Below are positions 25,001-37,432 of a stretch of DNA of 64,000 bases, in pieces. Position numbers and translations under genes: made by a program. Below the pieces are notes generated by a model, which searched no databases, was not told the origin of the DNA, and was given only the letters and a program-made list of their open reading frames with translations. Source of the stretch: Phanerochaete sordida (lineage: Eukaryota; Basidiomycota; Agaricomycetes; Polyporales; Phanerochaetaceae); assembly GCA_019973155.2 (NCBI GenBank), contig BPQB01000043.1, positions 217,959 to 281,958 of the forward strand, read 5' to 3'. Position 1 is the first letter of the stretch; each line of letters begins with the position of its first letter.

Positions 25001-28000
25001 CAAGATGTTACGTATCGCGAGATCATTGAGACTATGCGCCGACTAGAACTTATCTTCAGCCAAGCCGAAGACAGCGCCCAGCGGGATCACAAGGTCAGTC
25101 TATCGAGCCCGAAGGTTGCGCTGGCCTCACACCCAAATATTTTTTAGCGCAGGCCGACAGCATTTTCGCCCCTATCAGCTGAGACTAGACCAAACGACTC
25201 TCAGGAGCCAAAATCTGCGGCGGTCGACCACTTCAAGGCAAAGATGAAGATGGCCGCATCAGTGTCAAAGTCGGTGAAGCAAACAGCGCTTGACCTGCTG
25301 GTCACGATTTCCGGAATGCTCGAGGCAGACCACTATCAACGACTGGGATCGCTGTTGTGGAATGTATGTCTGCTAGATAGCAAAGGTGTTACGCCCGCCG
25401 CGGTGAGTGTTCTCGACGGCTACCTTATCGATATCTGCTGAAGCCCCTTCATCAGAGCTGCTTCTTATTCATGCAGTACGCAGAGAAGAGGCCAACTGAC
25501 TTTGCGCAGCTGATTGAGGGAGACATAGCGAGGTTCGTACTTTACCTAGGTTTAACGCATCCTTTTGAGCCTGACTATCGTAGTTCTGAGGTTGCGAGGC
25601 GGCGTGCCGTCTTGGAGAAATTGATGGTCTTGTCGACCTGGCGCTACCAGATTCTGGCGCAGGAGGTTATCCTAGACAAGAATCACCGGCGACCTTTCAA
25701 GCTACAGCGGCCCCCTGTACTCTTTGTTGCGACTGACATCGGATCTAGTCTGTTCATCTATGAGGATGACAGTGAAGAGTACAAAGATATTCATGGCCAT
25801 GTAATCCCTCTCGAGCTTCGGCGACGGCTCTCGGAGATCGGTTGGGCTCAGGAGGATCGAGTTGTTGACCCAAGACTCCAACGCATCAAGACCCCAATGT
25901 CCCTCCTACCAAACAATCAAGTCGAACGCCTTGACCCCACTTCCCAGGAAAGCGTTTCTGGCGCTGACTCTGCGTCGCATGATGCTAGTCCCGATCCATC
26001 CCCGAAGTCGTCACCGACAAGCAGTCCGATTAGTAGAAAGGACTCGAATGCAAGCACGAGGCAGACGGTGAAGCGACGTCCGGTCTTCGTCCCAACACTG
26101 GTCGCGCTGTTCCCTCGAATCTCGACGATGCTCGCAGACGATGACTTTGTTGTAGCAAGTCTCGCCAGGGACCTACTCATGGATTTCATGCGCGATGATC
26201 CAACCCTAGTCGCGCGACAAGTCTTTCAGATCATCTCTGGCGACGATCAAGAGGTCACCGCCGCCATCTCCACGCTACGAGCCTTCCTGCATGTCCGAAA
26301 CATTCTCCCCCCTGCTATGACGCATCACGTCCTCAATCACTTGACCGGCTTTCTGAAGACCTCTGTGAAGCAAATCGGCCCTGCGGATCCTTTGCGCGCC
26401 TTCGCCTACGCTATGCCAGTAATGGCGAAGCTGGTGACTCAGGTCTCGAAAATGTCCATTCGCGAGATTCGTCGTGCCAAAGTCGACCCCTTCATGATGC
26501 CGTCAGGTTCTCTTTGGTTTCCTACTACCGCGCCGACTGCGTCTATGTTCCCAAGGTACTTGGAAGCTAGCGACGTCCATCCTTTTTCGGAGGTCCCCGC
26601 CAATCTGGTATGGATCACCATGGTCCGCACGTCACAGAACATGCTATTCCTCAGCATGCTCAGGCGTAACCCTCAAGACATCAAAGTCATCCGGAAGAAT
26701 ATGTCTCATTTCGAGCTACCCGCACTGACTCCCGACGGCGTCGCTCCTGCTCTATCGCTGCAAGATATGTTTCCGCGTCGACGTCTTCCTCAGCGTGGCT
26801 CGCGTTCGAAGGCACAGACGACTCTCATGTCACTCTCGCTCATACTGTCGCGGAGCTATCTTCTTCTAGTGGAGCAGATTTTCCTTTGCATGTCCCGCCA
26901 TCTTAGCGATAGGGAGGAATTAGCTTTGCTCATCGACGGCCTCATACGAATTTTGCTTGCCCACGGCGATGACATCGGAATTGTTGCCCATGTCATGATA
27001 GGTAAGCTCCACTGGCTCGCCTCAGTCCTATCATACTGAGTCCATGTTTGCAGCTCTCATGACTGCCGCGACACGATTCAAGCGACTGTTCATTTCAGGT
27101 GGCGGCTACACGCTGTTCATGCCCGCGGTAATCAAGACCTTCGTTGAATCGGAAGAGCACCCCAACCTCAGACGGTCCATCTTATACGCCGCCAATCGGT
27201 TCTATGCGCTACACCAGGAGTCTTTCATCTTCCAGTCCTTTGATACCTTCGCGCCGGTACTTTCCGCCCCGGAAGTCGACGGAGACTGGGTCGCTCCGAG
27301 TGTATATCTGCTCTTCTCGAGTCTCAAGAGCGGCATTGCTCCTGGTACTCCCGATGCTGCTGGTCTGCATGACATGAACCGGGCCCAAGAACGGGAGGCC
27401 TTGATGATGACGATGGCTGAAGAAGTGCCTCAGACCTTCATTGCCTCTATCAAACGCAGTGCCGCCAAGGATGAGAAAGCGCTCGCCTTGACGGTACCCG
27501 AGGAGTACGAAGGCAAGAGGCTCAAGCTGGACGATCTCGTGAAGCTGTTCCTGACGGTCATCGCTCACAATCCCGGGAGCCCTCGCGCGGAACACTTCCT
27601 ACGGTGCCTCCGCCTTCTCACGCCTCACATGCATACAACCTCGAGAAGCGTGCAGACGGTCTTGCGTGGCGGCATTCTTGCTCTCGGCAGCATTTTGTCA
27701 AACAAGGTGCTCGCCAAGCAGCCAAAAGAAGCCACGAAAGAAAAGCTCGCGGAAAAGCCTGTAGAAGAGGCCAAGTACGAAGCTCTCGCGGATGCGACAC
27801 CTAACCCTGTACGCGCCACCGACGGTCAGCCGGCCGTTCAAAGCGACTTCCTTGCCATGCGGCTGGAGTACCTTCTGCTGGTCACCGCGTTTACCAAAGT
27901 AGGCGGGCATATTGGCAATCCCCAATCGCTCACTTCTCGTGTTCTGGACATCATCAAAATCGTCCTCCGTGACTCCAAGACCAGCGGCGAGAAAGTCTCG

Positions 28001-29755
28001 ATATTCCTCTCCGATTTCATCAGCTCGGTCTTGATGCGTACGAATGCTCCGACCTTGAAAGAAGCAGCAGCGATCCTCGAGGCGTTCGTACCCTTGGCAA
28101 GCTCGTATATGGCTGCATCGGTGGACTTCTCAAGACTCTACAACGTCCTTGCCGAGCTCATGGAGAACCCGGTACTGGGCTGCGACACCGATTTCTCGAA
28201 ATTGATCGTCTCGCAATATTGTCGTCTCGGCTTAGATGCTTGCGAAGCGGCAGCATCGGAGGACTTCCTCTTCACATTCCCTCTTCGCGAAGCCCTTGTC
28301 AAGCTCCTCGTTAGTTCAGCAGCGAACTGCGGCCCGGATGTAATGTCGGAGCTCGAGAAGCAACCTCTCAGCCATAATTTCCTCGCGGGGATCATCCTAC
28401 CGATGACATTGTTGCTCAGGACCTCGAACGATATCATGGAACAGGGCCAGTGGAGAGACAGCTGGCAGCGCGACACGTACTCGAAGATCTGGTTGCGCTT
28501 GCTGGCTCTCATCCTGGGCGTACTCAAGGGAGAGCAAATGGTGGCGGACCCAGCCATGAGCGCGGCGGACCGTCGCAAATCTTCAGCGGACCAATCCTCG
28601 AGATCACAGTCCTTTGCTTCCGTCAAGGCGTTCAGCATTGCGCTTCAGATTCTCAAGATCATTGTGGTTCGCGCGCAAGACGACATTTCAGAAGCTTTTC
28701 CCGGAGTCTGGATTCATGTCGCAGGAGTCCTCAAAGCGGTGTTGGAGGACGGTGACGCCATGTTCGCTTTCAGTTTCCGCGACGTCTCCGAGCCGCCTTC
28801 ACCAGCATTCTCTCCGCGGCTCGGCGATTCTTTCGATCAGCAACAACAGCAGCTGTTCCCAACATTTGCCTCTACTGCGTCCATGCATTCCCGCAAACGC
28901 TTGATACCTCCACGGATGATCGACTACCTCACCTGGTCATTCATCCAATGGCTATGGCTCAAGCGCAGCCCGCTTATGATACAAATGCGCATCTTCATTC
29001 AGGAGCGTGTCGCCAATCTCTCGAACGAGATGCGACAACAGGGCTCGCAGTCTATTAGCGCGGTAGGGAGCGCAAGCCGCCGCAGCCAGCGGTACTCCTC
29101 GATCTTCTCCAAGCCCCGCAAGAGCATGCTCGGCGGGTACAGCCCGACGAACTCCGCGCCCTCGACGCCGCGCCACTCCGCCTTCCTCCAGGGCTCCGTC
29201 TCGCTGCCCGTCCTCAGCGACTTCCCGTCGCCGAAGCTCACGGCCTCGCAGAGCCTCGGGCCGCCGCGGCAGGCGGGCTACGCGCGCATGCCGAGCCCGA
29301 TCTCGCCGTCGGGGCGGCTGTCGCAGGACTCGGGCGGCCCGCGCATCGTGCACCTCGGCCCCGTGAGCAGCCCGTACGCGGGCGCGGGCGCGCCGCGCGC
29401 GTCGCTCGACGTGCGCCCCGACACCGCGGGCCGCTCGCTGCGCGCGCTCGCGAAGGAGATGGGCGTGCGCGCGCCTGGGCTCGTCATGATGACCTACCGC
29501 CGCATCCGCCTCGTGCAGAAGCTCATGGGTTACACGGAGCTCCTGCCGCTCGCCGGCTCGCAGTTCTACGCGGACGAGGACGAGGGCGACCTCGACGCCG
29601 ATATACGCGTGTGGAGCCAGCGTGACGCGATCGATGCGGTCGTGGAGGAGACGAGGGACCTGTTGGACGAGTTCCGGGAGAGCTTCGGGGATGTTGGAGA
29701 CGAGAGCATGGTAATGGTCGACTCGCAGCTGACCCTCATTCAGGACTCAATGTAG
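22098..29755 (+). CDS. Very large helical-repeat protein, UNC80-like family
   Basis: Twelve exons: 22098-23147, 23214-23633, 23687-24043, 24097-24210, 24264-24629, 24681-24746, 24802-24890, 24943-25093, 25148-25402, 25477-25532, 25584-27001, 27054-29755; 2347 residues in frame. The intron 25533-25583 is 51 nt and could be read through in frame, so 17 residues are uncertain. Residues 1-165 are Pro/Ser/Lys-rich and disordered; most of the rest is amphipathic helices of HEAT/armadillo character (for example SKLIVSQYCRLGLDACEAA). The last 250 residues are again Ser/Pro-rich, ending in a short helical region and an acidic end. Size and layout resemble basidiomycete proteins annotated with the UNC80 C-terminal domain; animal UNC80 supports the NALCN cation-leak channel, whose fungal relative is Cch1. 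This family call is from memory of the pattern and needs a profile search. Confidence 0.6.
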
Positions 29756-29974
29756 ATCTCATGCATTGTTTTTTCTCTGTACACTCAGCACCACTGTAGA
29801 TTATCCTCACCCGCATTACTTGGAGCACTAGATAGATATTTGCTATTGGTACATTACAACCCAGGAGTTCCCTTGAACAGATTCGAAACAAGACTACGAT
29901 CACGCTATACTACTTGATTTCACGACAGCTATAACCAGTTTTGACAAGGCTACCAGTCCCGAAGGAGGATAAGT

Positions 29975-32900
29975 TCACAGCTTCTCTCCCGCAAGCCACC
30001 GCTGATAGAGCACCAACACCTCTTCCCCCTTGTCGTACGGCGCCTATGTCATGCCGCGTCAGCACCGTATCCGCCCCGTTGATACCCACAAAGACGCACC
30101 ATGTGCCCCGCGCCACGGACAGTCGCGAAGACGAGCTCGCCGGAGCCACGAGTGACACCTACAGCGCGGCCGTGCACACTCCACTCGCGGAGGGGCTCCC
30201 CGCGGAACGCGTCCGCGCCGCCCCACTCGAGGTTCAGCGTCATCTGCTCGTTACCGACCTGCCGTCTCACCCTCAGCTACTAGCTACAACAGGTAATAGA
30301 GAAAGAAGACGCACCCAGTTGCAGACCCAGTCGTTCTCGCCCACGTACAGCAGCACGCGCACGCCGCGCTCGAGCAGCGCCTCGACGTACGTCTCCGTCG
30401 GGAACACCTCGTCGAGCGACGCGTCGAAGCGACGCCCGACGGCGTTGTTACACATTTGGAATGCGGACGGTACGGCTGCGTCGACGCCGAGCGCCGTGCG
30501 GATCGAAGGCCGCGAGAGGAACGCCGCGATCTCCCTGCGGGGGTGTCAGTGAGGGAGAGTGGGCGGCGGAGAGAGGACAGACTTGAGGATAGGGTAGCAG
30601 AGCGTGTCGGAGAGTTCTTCGGGGGTGCTAGGTGGGGCCTCGTTAGAGAGCGTGGTGAGGTATCGAGAAACGGAGGGTGTCGCACCAGGGTTTCGTGATG
30701 TCGTAGACGTTATGGCCCGAGGACAGGAACGGGCTTTGGATATACGTAGCGCAGAAGGACTGGGCTGCGCGGCAGTTGATCGGGTCCGTCGTGTGGTAGC
30801 ACGCCTCCTTGAGCCATTTCTCGCAGCGGGGAAGCTGTCCAGGAATCAGCGATGAACACCATATTGAGAACGCGCGACAGACAGCTCGCTTCATCTCAAC
30901 ACAGGTGCTGCACGGCAGGACTTAGCTTCGCACTCAGAATCAAAAGCGAGTACTTTACCTGATGCCAAGCACGGGTGCGATGGTCCTGTTCTCGCACACT
31001 TGCTGGTAGTGCGCAGGATACATTGTCTTCCAGTCCGTACATCCATTCTCTAGCTCGCTGAGTAAGTTGGCAGACCAGTTGATTCGATATATGCACCCAC
31101 GTATGATGATGGAAGTCAAGTTTATTGGCGTCATGCCGGCCGCAACTAGCCGAGGGTTCTGGTCGTAGACGTACGATGCGAAGGTTGGTATGTATCGCCC
31201 CTGCACGCAAAGAATGTGAGACAGGATGCAAGTAACAAAGGACCGCAACGTACGCCATAGGACATGCTGGCCATGTGGAACGCTCGGCCTTTAAACTTGC
31301 TGAAGTGCTCGAAGAAGATGGCTACAAAGGCAGCAACGTCCTTGGCCGTTTCTTCGGATGTGCTCTGACGTGGGACGGTCACAAGACGAACTTGGATAGC
31401 CCTCTGGGAGAGCACTCACGACATATTCTCCATGGTCCGCGTACGAAAAGCCGACGCCGATTGGCAGGTCGACGAAGAAAACGTTCGCGTTTTCGGTCAA
31501 GGAGTACGGGTTGAAGGTGACATTGTGGGCGTCGTTCACCTTGCAGGGCCCTACACGGAAGGTATACGTGAGCTCAGCGGAGAAAGGTGAGAAGCGTAAG
31601 ACGCACCCAGCTCCATGAACACACTGTGGGATCGGTCGTGGGCGAAAACCGCCCGATTTTGACATGCGAGGAAATGCCGCGTAAGTCGGGGAAGAATCCC
31701 AGAACATGCACGAAAACCTGGCGTTCGAAAACGGGCAGTCCCTGGGACAAAGATCCCGCGATATTTCCGGTATCCCCATGTCCTCGACACACCTGTATCC
31801 GGGAGTTAAGTCCTGCAGAGCGCAGACCGGGTCTTTATTGTCATATAACGCAGTATTTAAGCTTTGCTCTCGAGCTTTATCCACACAGCAGAAAGGTAGG
31901 GCAGCAATAATGATTCGATTGTAGTGTACACTAATACAACAATACAGTGTAATGTACAGAGGTTCCAGGGCACTAAATGCTACAGACTCGTTGCAGTACA
32001 TGCACCGGCACGCGAAAAGATGTAGAACATACCAACGGCAGCGCCCCGCCGTCTCCCCTGACGCTATCTGCTGAGGCGCGCTAGGGACGGCATTGGGGTT
32101 CTGTACAGCACGGCAGCGCATGTAGAAGTTGAGGATACCACAGGTAGGGCTGAGGGCGGTGTACCTGATGAACGCGTGAGCATTCAGTTCGAGACGCGCC
32201 AGAGACACGTACCGCTGCGAATTGTGCGCGAGATCTTCCGGCAGGGCGAGCACGACGACGAACCGGAATGTATATGGAGGGGACTTAAAGTCAGATGCGG
32301 CGATAGGGTCAAGCAGGATACAGCGTACCATGCTCCAGAATCATACATCTGCTGCCTGTGTGATCACCTATTGACTGAAGCGAGGGGGGAAGGCTCGATG
32401 TCAGCATATCATTGTGAAGGTACGAGCCACACGGCAGACCTCTTTATCGTCACGGCCCGTGCAATGAACCGGGGCAAAAACGCCAACATTGCGTGAGGGG
32501 AGAGTCAAGAGGAGAGGTGTCGCGGGGAATGGAGGGCGCAGAGGGGAAGACGCGGCAGCTTATATACGTCTTGGACCGTGTGACGCGACCTGGGACTTTG
32601 GCACAAGGCGCGAGGGGCGTGACCGCGGCGCGCGGCGCGACACGTTCCGTGTCATTGCCGCCAAGTCCGACCGCCTCGGGCTGGAGCGCAGGCTGCGCTT
32701 GCTTCTGACTATCATCCATGCAAGCCGTGCCGCCAGCCCACACAATGCACTCGCCGCCTGCTACACTATGCACCACCAACATCCTGTCGACAACAACGTT
32801 ATGAGGTACTACGCCCTTCAAGGGGACATGAAGCGGGTCAGAGGAGGGCGCGACATGCATGCTACGAGCATGTGGGTGTACTATCTACCTGGATTGTGAT

Positions 32901-33778
32901 GTGACCATGTTGCTGAGGTGAGTTTCTATTCCTACTTTCCTCGCAGGTGTTGCGCCGGATGCTGGACTTCCCCCGCCGCCGCCACCATGCATGGATATCC
33001 ACCTCAAGTACTAGCTGCGACCATGAAGCCAAAGTCATCCCTCAACGCGACCTGCACGTAATCATACGACACCAATATGCAGTTGAGGAAGGTCGTCGGA
33101 GACCTTCCGCGAGCTGTATGAGCGCAGGCCAGCGGAGGACAGGATGAGGTGTGTATTTTGCGCTGAAGTAGCCCATATGTGTATTTTTACTGTGCAAAAT
33201 ACATTTTACACATTTACTACCCTCTTTCTGGATCCTGGTATTTTCTACCCAAAACCGAACATCCCCAGAACCTGCCCGTTTCTTGGGCAGTTTGGGACTT
33301 TTTGCCAACCATCCGGGCGATTTTTCGGACCTCTGAACCCCATAGTGACACCCCAATCGCCGTTGTGCATCCAGGTCCGCCCTCCGTCCAGAAGATGACA
33401 TCGTCCTTCGGGGTCGCCGCGGCTTTCAAAGAAGTAGAAGAAGAGGTGCCTCGCCTCGATGTCGATGTAGCCAGTGTATGCCCTGCGTGACCGCGGTGAG
33501 TATCGGAGCCGCTTAGCACTGGAGCCACTCTACCTGACAGTAGTGTCGCAGAAATCTGACTTCTTGATGCGCACGCTGTGCTTGGGAAAAGCGGGGTGCT
33601 CAAGCGTCGTAAATCCTGCAGTCCCGAGGAGGCCAAGGTCTTCCGCAGGATTGAACCGCCCAGCGGTGTGAGCCTGGCTATTGCTGCCACCAAGAGCGAC
33701 TTGCTGCAGCGAAGGGCCGGCGGCGGCGGACGCAGCGAGGCCTAAGAGTGACACACCACCGAGAACAGATGCAAACAT
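29975..33778 (-). CDS. Secreted serine carboxypeptidase (peptidase S10)
   Basis: Thirteen exons on the minus strand: 33778-33534, 33482-33350, 31623-31607, 31550-31421, 31364-31254, 31200-31101, 31049-30959, 30907-30883, 30834-30686, 30627-30583, 30534-30315, 30258-30100, 30043-29975. They join in frame to 497 residues, the usual S10 length. MFASVLGGVSLLGLAASAAAG is a signal peptide. The catalytic triad is present: Ser210 in SMSYGGRYIP, Asp in ENDWVCNW, His in GAGHMAPYDK. Odd features: the usual WTNGGPGCSS is WTEGGPGCTT (Glu115), and the usual GESYG is SMSYG (Met209), changing two residues that bind the substrate C-terminal carboxylate. Intron 2 is 1726 nt while all others are about 48-60 nt. 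Secreted S10 enzymes trim peptides from the C-terminus; specificity here may differ. Confidence 0.85.
31624..33349 (-). other. 1.7 kb intron of the carboxypeptidase with promoter-like core
   Basis: In relatives a short intron would be expected between GPGC and MELGPC; here 1726 nt intervene. On the minus strand it contains a TATA motif (32559-32566), a C/T-rich leader and, about 70 bp on, an ATG at 32489. That ATG can be spliced into a short frame of some 85-90 residues without recognised homology. At 33140-33200 there are A/T-rich inverted stretches (TGTGTATTTTGC against GCAAAATACA). I see no transposon protein and no clear terminal repeats. It may be an old insertion or a nested small gene. 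Confidence 0.45.
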
Positions 33779-34133
33779 GGCAGATGAGAGCAAGTTGAGC
33801 TACTCCAGGGTTACGAGGACGACGGCTTTGGGGGTGATAAGTACAGGGTGGGAAGCGCGGACGGGGCCCGCTCACGAAAACCGAGACACGAAACACCGGC
33901 GGATATGGCCAAGGAGCGCTGAGCATGTGGTCGCTGTTGTGTGCTATCTCAGGCATACTGAGGAGGAAGTGGATGGCGGGAATTTTGTTAGATGCGTCGA
34001 CGGGAGGAGGCAGAGCGTGAGGACATGACACGGATGTGACGGGCCTAGAACGCGCCGCGCGTGACATAACGCGGTGTCATGCAGACGCGCGACCTCTTTC
34101 TTTGACGCGTACCACCATCTCCCCCAGCGCAAC
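33779..34133. promoter_or_regulatory. Divergent promoter: carboxypeptidase (-) and DUF7918 copy 1 (+)
   Basis: The two start codons are 355 bp apart and face away from each other. The plus-strand side carries GCGTGACATAACGCGG and GACGCG motifs (34050-34110) similar to those upstream of other DUF7918 copies. Confidence 0.4.
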
Positions 34134-35414
34134 ATGAAGTGGAAAGACTTTGAAGCTTTCATCACGGTTGGTGACCATAATATAGAGGAGTATGATGTGA
34201 AAGACGACGGCGAAAACAAAAAGACAGGCTGGATTGCCAGCGAAGAGGGCGCGGTGGGTGGCACATTGTGATCATCTCTTGCATATACTCACGAGCCACG
34301 CATGCATTCCCTTTACTTAGTCTTTTGCCATCAAGGTACAAAACAAGTCGTCTACAGCCGTCTCGTGTACCGTGTACATAGATGGCCGCCTCTTGAACCA
34401 TGTGCTTATTCGACCAGGCCTACTCCAAGAGATCAACGGCGCGCGTATAACACCTGTGGTCATCCGACCGTTCATCTTTTCGCGTATCAGCGTCTCTGAC
34501 GGTGAGCCTAATGTCGTTCTGAACCACTCTCGTCTTAACATTCCTAGATGACGCTCTACTGCATCAGGATATCAAGAATCTTGAAGCCATCGGCACTGTC
34601 CGCATTCTAATCCGACGCGTCACGGTCGACGAAACTTCGACGAGGACAAGGCAATGCTTCAATTATGAGACTGAAGATATCGGGATTGTCCATGAGCGCA
34701 AAAAGAAGGCGGGGGTACACTGCGTCTCGTACGTCAATCGGCTCATTTGCAGTCGTCTGGTCTCTCTCAACAGACGTGCGAAGTCTTGGGAAGGAGATCA
34801 CGGAGCAACGAGCACAAACCGTAGTCGACGTACAATACCACGACACTGCGGAGAAACCTCATTGCGTCTTCCTTTTCCGTTACCGATCGAAAGGTTCGCG
34901 TCGCACTGATAGCACGACATACTATGGCTCATGGGTTCCCCAGACTTCCTCCAGGCACAGGGAATTCTCCCGCTGCCAATCTCTGCTCCCATTCAAAGGC
35001 AGGTAACCCCCACTAGCAATATACAAGCTCGAGCAGCTGGGTCATCGGCACAACCTGTAGGCACTGCAGCCAATACCACCAAGAGGAAGCGAAAGGGATC
35101 TGGTCCGTAAAACGGTCTTCACTTCGGCCCCAGACTTCTATGCTTACTTTCCCGTAGCTGCGCAGAAGTCAGGAGTCAAAGAGGAGTCAGATGACTCAGA
35201 CACCGAGGACGCGGACGCGATACAGGTGCGCCCGCTTTGCCTTGTCTCAATAGCGGTGTAATTGAAGACGATGTGTACGCAGGCCCAGCTCGACGCGCTC
35301 CAGGCGAGGCTCTCCAAAGCCAAAAAGAAGGATGCGCGCAAACGCGTCAAGCGCGAGCCGAGTCCCATCCTGATGCAGACGAGCGGGGATATCATAGATC
35401 TCACATCCGACTGA
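34134..35414 (+). CDS. DUF7918 protein, tandem copy 1 (subfamily A)
   Basis: Seven exons: 34134-34253, 34321-34501, 34548-34728, 34784-34893, 34944-35102, 35158-35225, 35283-35414; 316 residues. Residues 1-205 form the DUF7918 domain known from basidiomycetes: EEYDV near the start, GWIASEEG at the end of exon 1, HERKKKAGVHCVSLG, and EKPHCVFLFRYRSKDFLQAQGI. Then a Ser/Thr/Gln linker with a nuclear-localisation-type KRKRKG, an acidic stretch preceded by VKEE, a short helix QLDALQARLSKAKKK, and the terminal module RVKREPSP...DIIDLTSD. VKRE fits the sumoylation consensus and IIDLT a SUMO-interacting motif. Function of DUF7918 is unknown; the layout suggests a nuclear protein. First of six head-to-tail paralogs. 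Confidence 0.88.
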
Positions 35415-35784
35415 AGTCACTCCTGCGGTATCTCTTTGGCTATTGTTGAACACACGTTAATGCCATTGAAGGCTACTGTTTCAATAATCATTAATCAATG
35501 CCACTGTCGCCATACTAGACGTCACCAGCCCCAGAGCGAAAGTTTGCTAGAGGGACTTGCGAAGCTGCAGCCCAACTGCAGCCTGCATGTTCTGTGCGTG
35601 GTCCGACTGCACTTGATGCCTTGGGGACGTACTGACGCGTCATGAGCGCTCAGCAGGTCGTCGATGTGCAGCCCTATGGACCTCAGTCATATGTTCCGAC
35701 TTGTGGTGTCTTCCTTTTCTTGTTGCGAAGCAGCACACGAGCCCGAGATGGACGCCAGCCTGGTCGGACGTCCTCGCCGTTCTG

Positions 35785-35790
35785 CACGTG
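35785..35790. promoter_or_regulatory. CACGTG box upstream of DUF7918 copy 2
   Basis: Palindromic E-box-type hexamer 113 bp before ATG 35903, within CACGTGACATAGCG. Similar boxes precede copies 3 and 6. Confidence 0.35.
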
Positions 35791-35902
35791 ACATAGCGTG
35801 AGAGTGTCGCTTAGCGTCGCGTGCACGCCTGAGCCGTGTGCAGCGAGGCGTCTCTTAAGTGCGAGACACCACGTACGACCCTCTACGACGACTTTGGAAG
35901 GC

Positions 35903-37156
35903 ATGAAGTGGAACGACTTGGAGGTGTCCATCATTAGCGGCAGCAGCGACGTGTTCGAAGAATACGACGTGGCAAATGTCGGCGAAAATGAGATGGCATG
36001 CTGGGTTATCAGCGAAGAGGACAAGGCGAGTCCTCATGGCACCTGACTGCTTCATCGTGCTAAAAGAGCTTGTCCTACTAGGAATTTGTAATCAAGGTCA
36101 AGAATACACATCCCGATGTTGCCGTGAGCTCGCAGGTAGAACTCGACGGCCGCGTAATGGACCGCGCTTTGTGGCCACCGAGGACTGGAGGCGAAGTGGG
36201 GGGTGCATGGGTATCCCCTAGCTCCCTCCGTCGTTTCCGATTCGGTCGGATTAATATATCTGATGGTGAAGTCTATTTCTAAGCTGACGACTCTGATTTC
36301 TTGACGGATTCCCAGATGATACCCTCCTCAAAGTCCCTCAAGACGCACAAAAGCTGGAGGCTATTGGCACCATCTGCTTAAAATTCCGGCGCTTCAAACT
36401 CAACGGGACCAAATCCGTAGACGGGCAGCCCCGTCGCGGCCTCGATACAACTGATATAGGCGTACTACACGAGCGCAGGAAGAAAGTAGGAGTCCACGTC
36501 GTATCGTACGTGCACCATGACCACGCCGATCAAACGAGTCGCTCACTGTCACTAAGCCTAGGGGAAGAAGTTGTCCGGCCAAAGCCGATGTGCTTCATGC
36601 ACGGAGAATATGTAGACACCATCGACGACCCGCAGTGTGTTTTCATTTTCCGGTATCGGCCCAAAGGTCTGTTGTTCTCGCAAAGCAGTTCTCACAAGAC
36701 TTATGTATGTGTTTCGAAGGCATGCTGCAGGCTCTAGGAGTCATACCCCTGTCGCCACCGGAGCCTAATCCTCCGAGATCCGAGAAGAGGCCGCGGGAGC
36801 GATCTGGCAAGTATAGCGGGAGCTGTCGGCCTAGTGATTGTCCTGACCAACCCTCAAAAGCGTCGGTTGAAATCATCGGCACCAAGATCAATGATGGCCA
36901 TGGATTGACCCTCAATGAGCTGGAAGCAAAGAAGGTGTGTGTCTTCACAGCTACTCATATCCTCTGGGCGCTGCTGAACTGCGCTCTCCAGGCGGCCGCG
37001 GCTGCCGAGCAGGCCCATTACGACATGATGATAAGCTCACTTAGAGAACAGCGGAATGGTAGGCGCAAGCGGATCAAGCGGGAACATAGCAGTCTCCTCC
37101 AGCCCAACGACGGTGACGGCTTGGATGTCCTCGACCTGACATCCAACTCAGAGTGA
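35903..37156 (+). CDS. DUF7918 protein, tandem copy 2 (subfamily A)
   Basis: Six exons: 35903-36025, 36082-36265, 36316-36505, 36557-36666, 36720-36934, 36992-37156; 328 residues. The domain core is kept: EEYDV, CWVISEED, HERRKKVGVHVVSLG, PQCVFIFRYRPK. Intron 1 (36026-36081) starts GCGAGT, a GC-AG intron, where the other copies have GT. At the place of intron 5 in the paralogs the sequence GCAAGT...AAAAG (54 nt) is in frame and without stop, so I read it through; splicing it as a second GC-AG intron would remove 18 residues. The C-terminus diverges most in the array: RIKRE followed by a three-residue-longer spacer and DVLDLTSNSE. Both the sumoylation-type site and the SIM-type core are still recognisable. 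Confidence 0.85.
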
Positions 37157-37347
37157 CATCGCCTCGAGCCTCTGAACCCCATCCTTTACCGTGGTGTGAT
37201 GGCAGTTTGATTGTTTATCACACAGGACCTCCACCGAAATATATTACCTTCCTCTCTTCAGCGCGGTTTTCTGACCTATATACGCGGTGGTTCGCTCGAG
37301 AGAGTTACCAGTGAGATCTCGAGAGTCGTAACTTGAAAGTACTCGAA

Positions 37348-37353
37348 CACGTG
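37348..37353. promoter_or_regulatory. CACGTG box upstream of DUF7918 copy 3
   Basis: CACGTGACC 80 bp before ATG 37433, followed by GACGCAACGCGCG and TTGACGCGGACG, the same mixture of ACGTGAC and GACGCG words found upstream of copies 2 and 6. Confidence 0.35.
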
Positions 37354-37432
37354 ACCAATCTCGCGCGTGACGCAACGCGCGTCTGTGTCCACTCGCTCCT
37401 TGACGCGGACGTCGACGACGCCAGGTCGCAGT

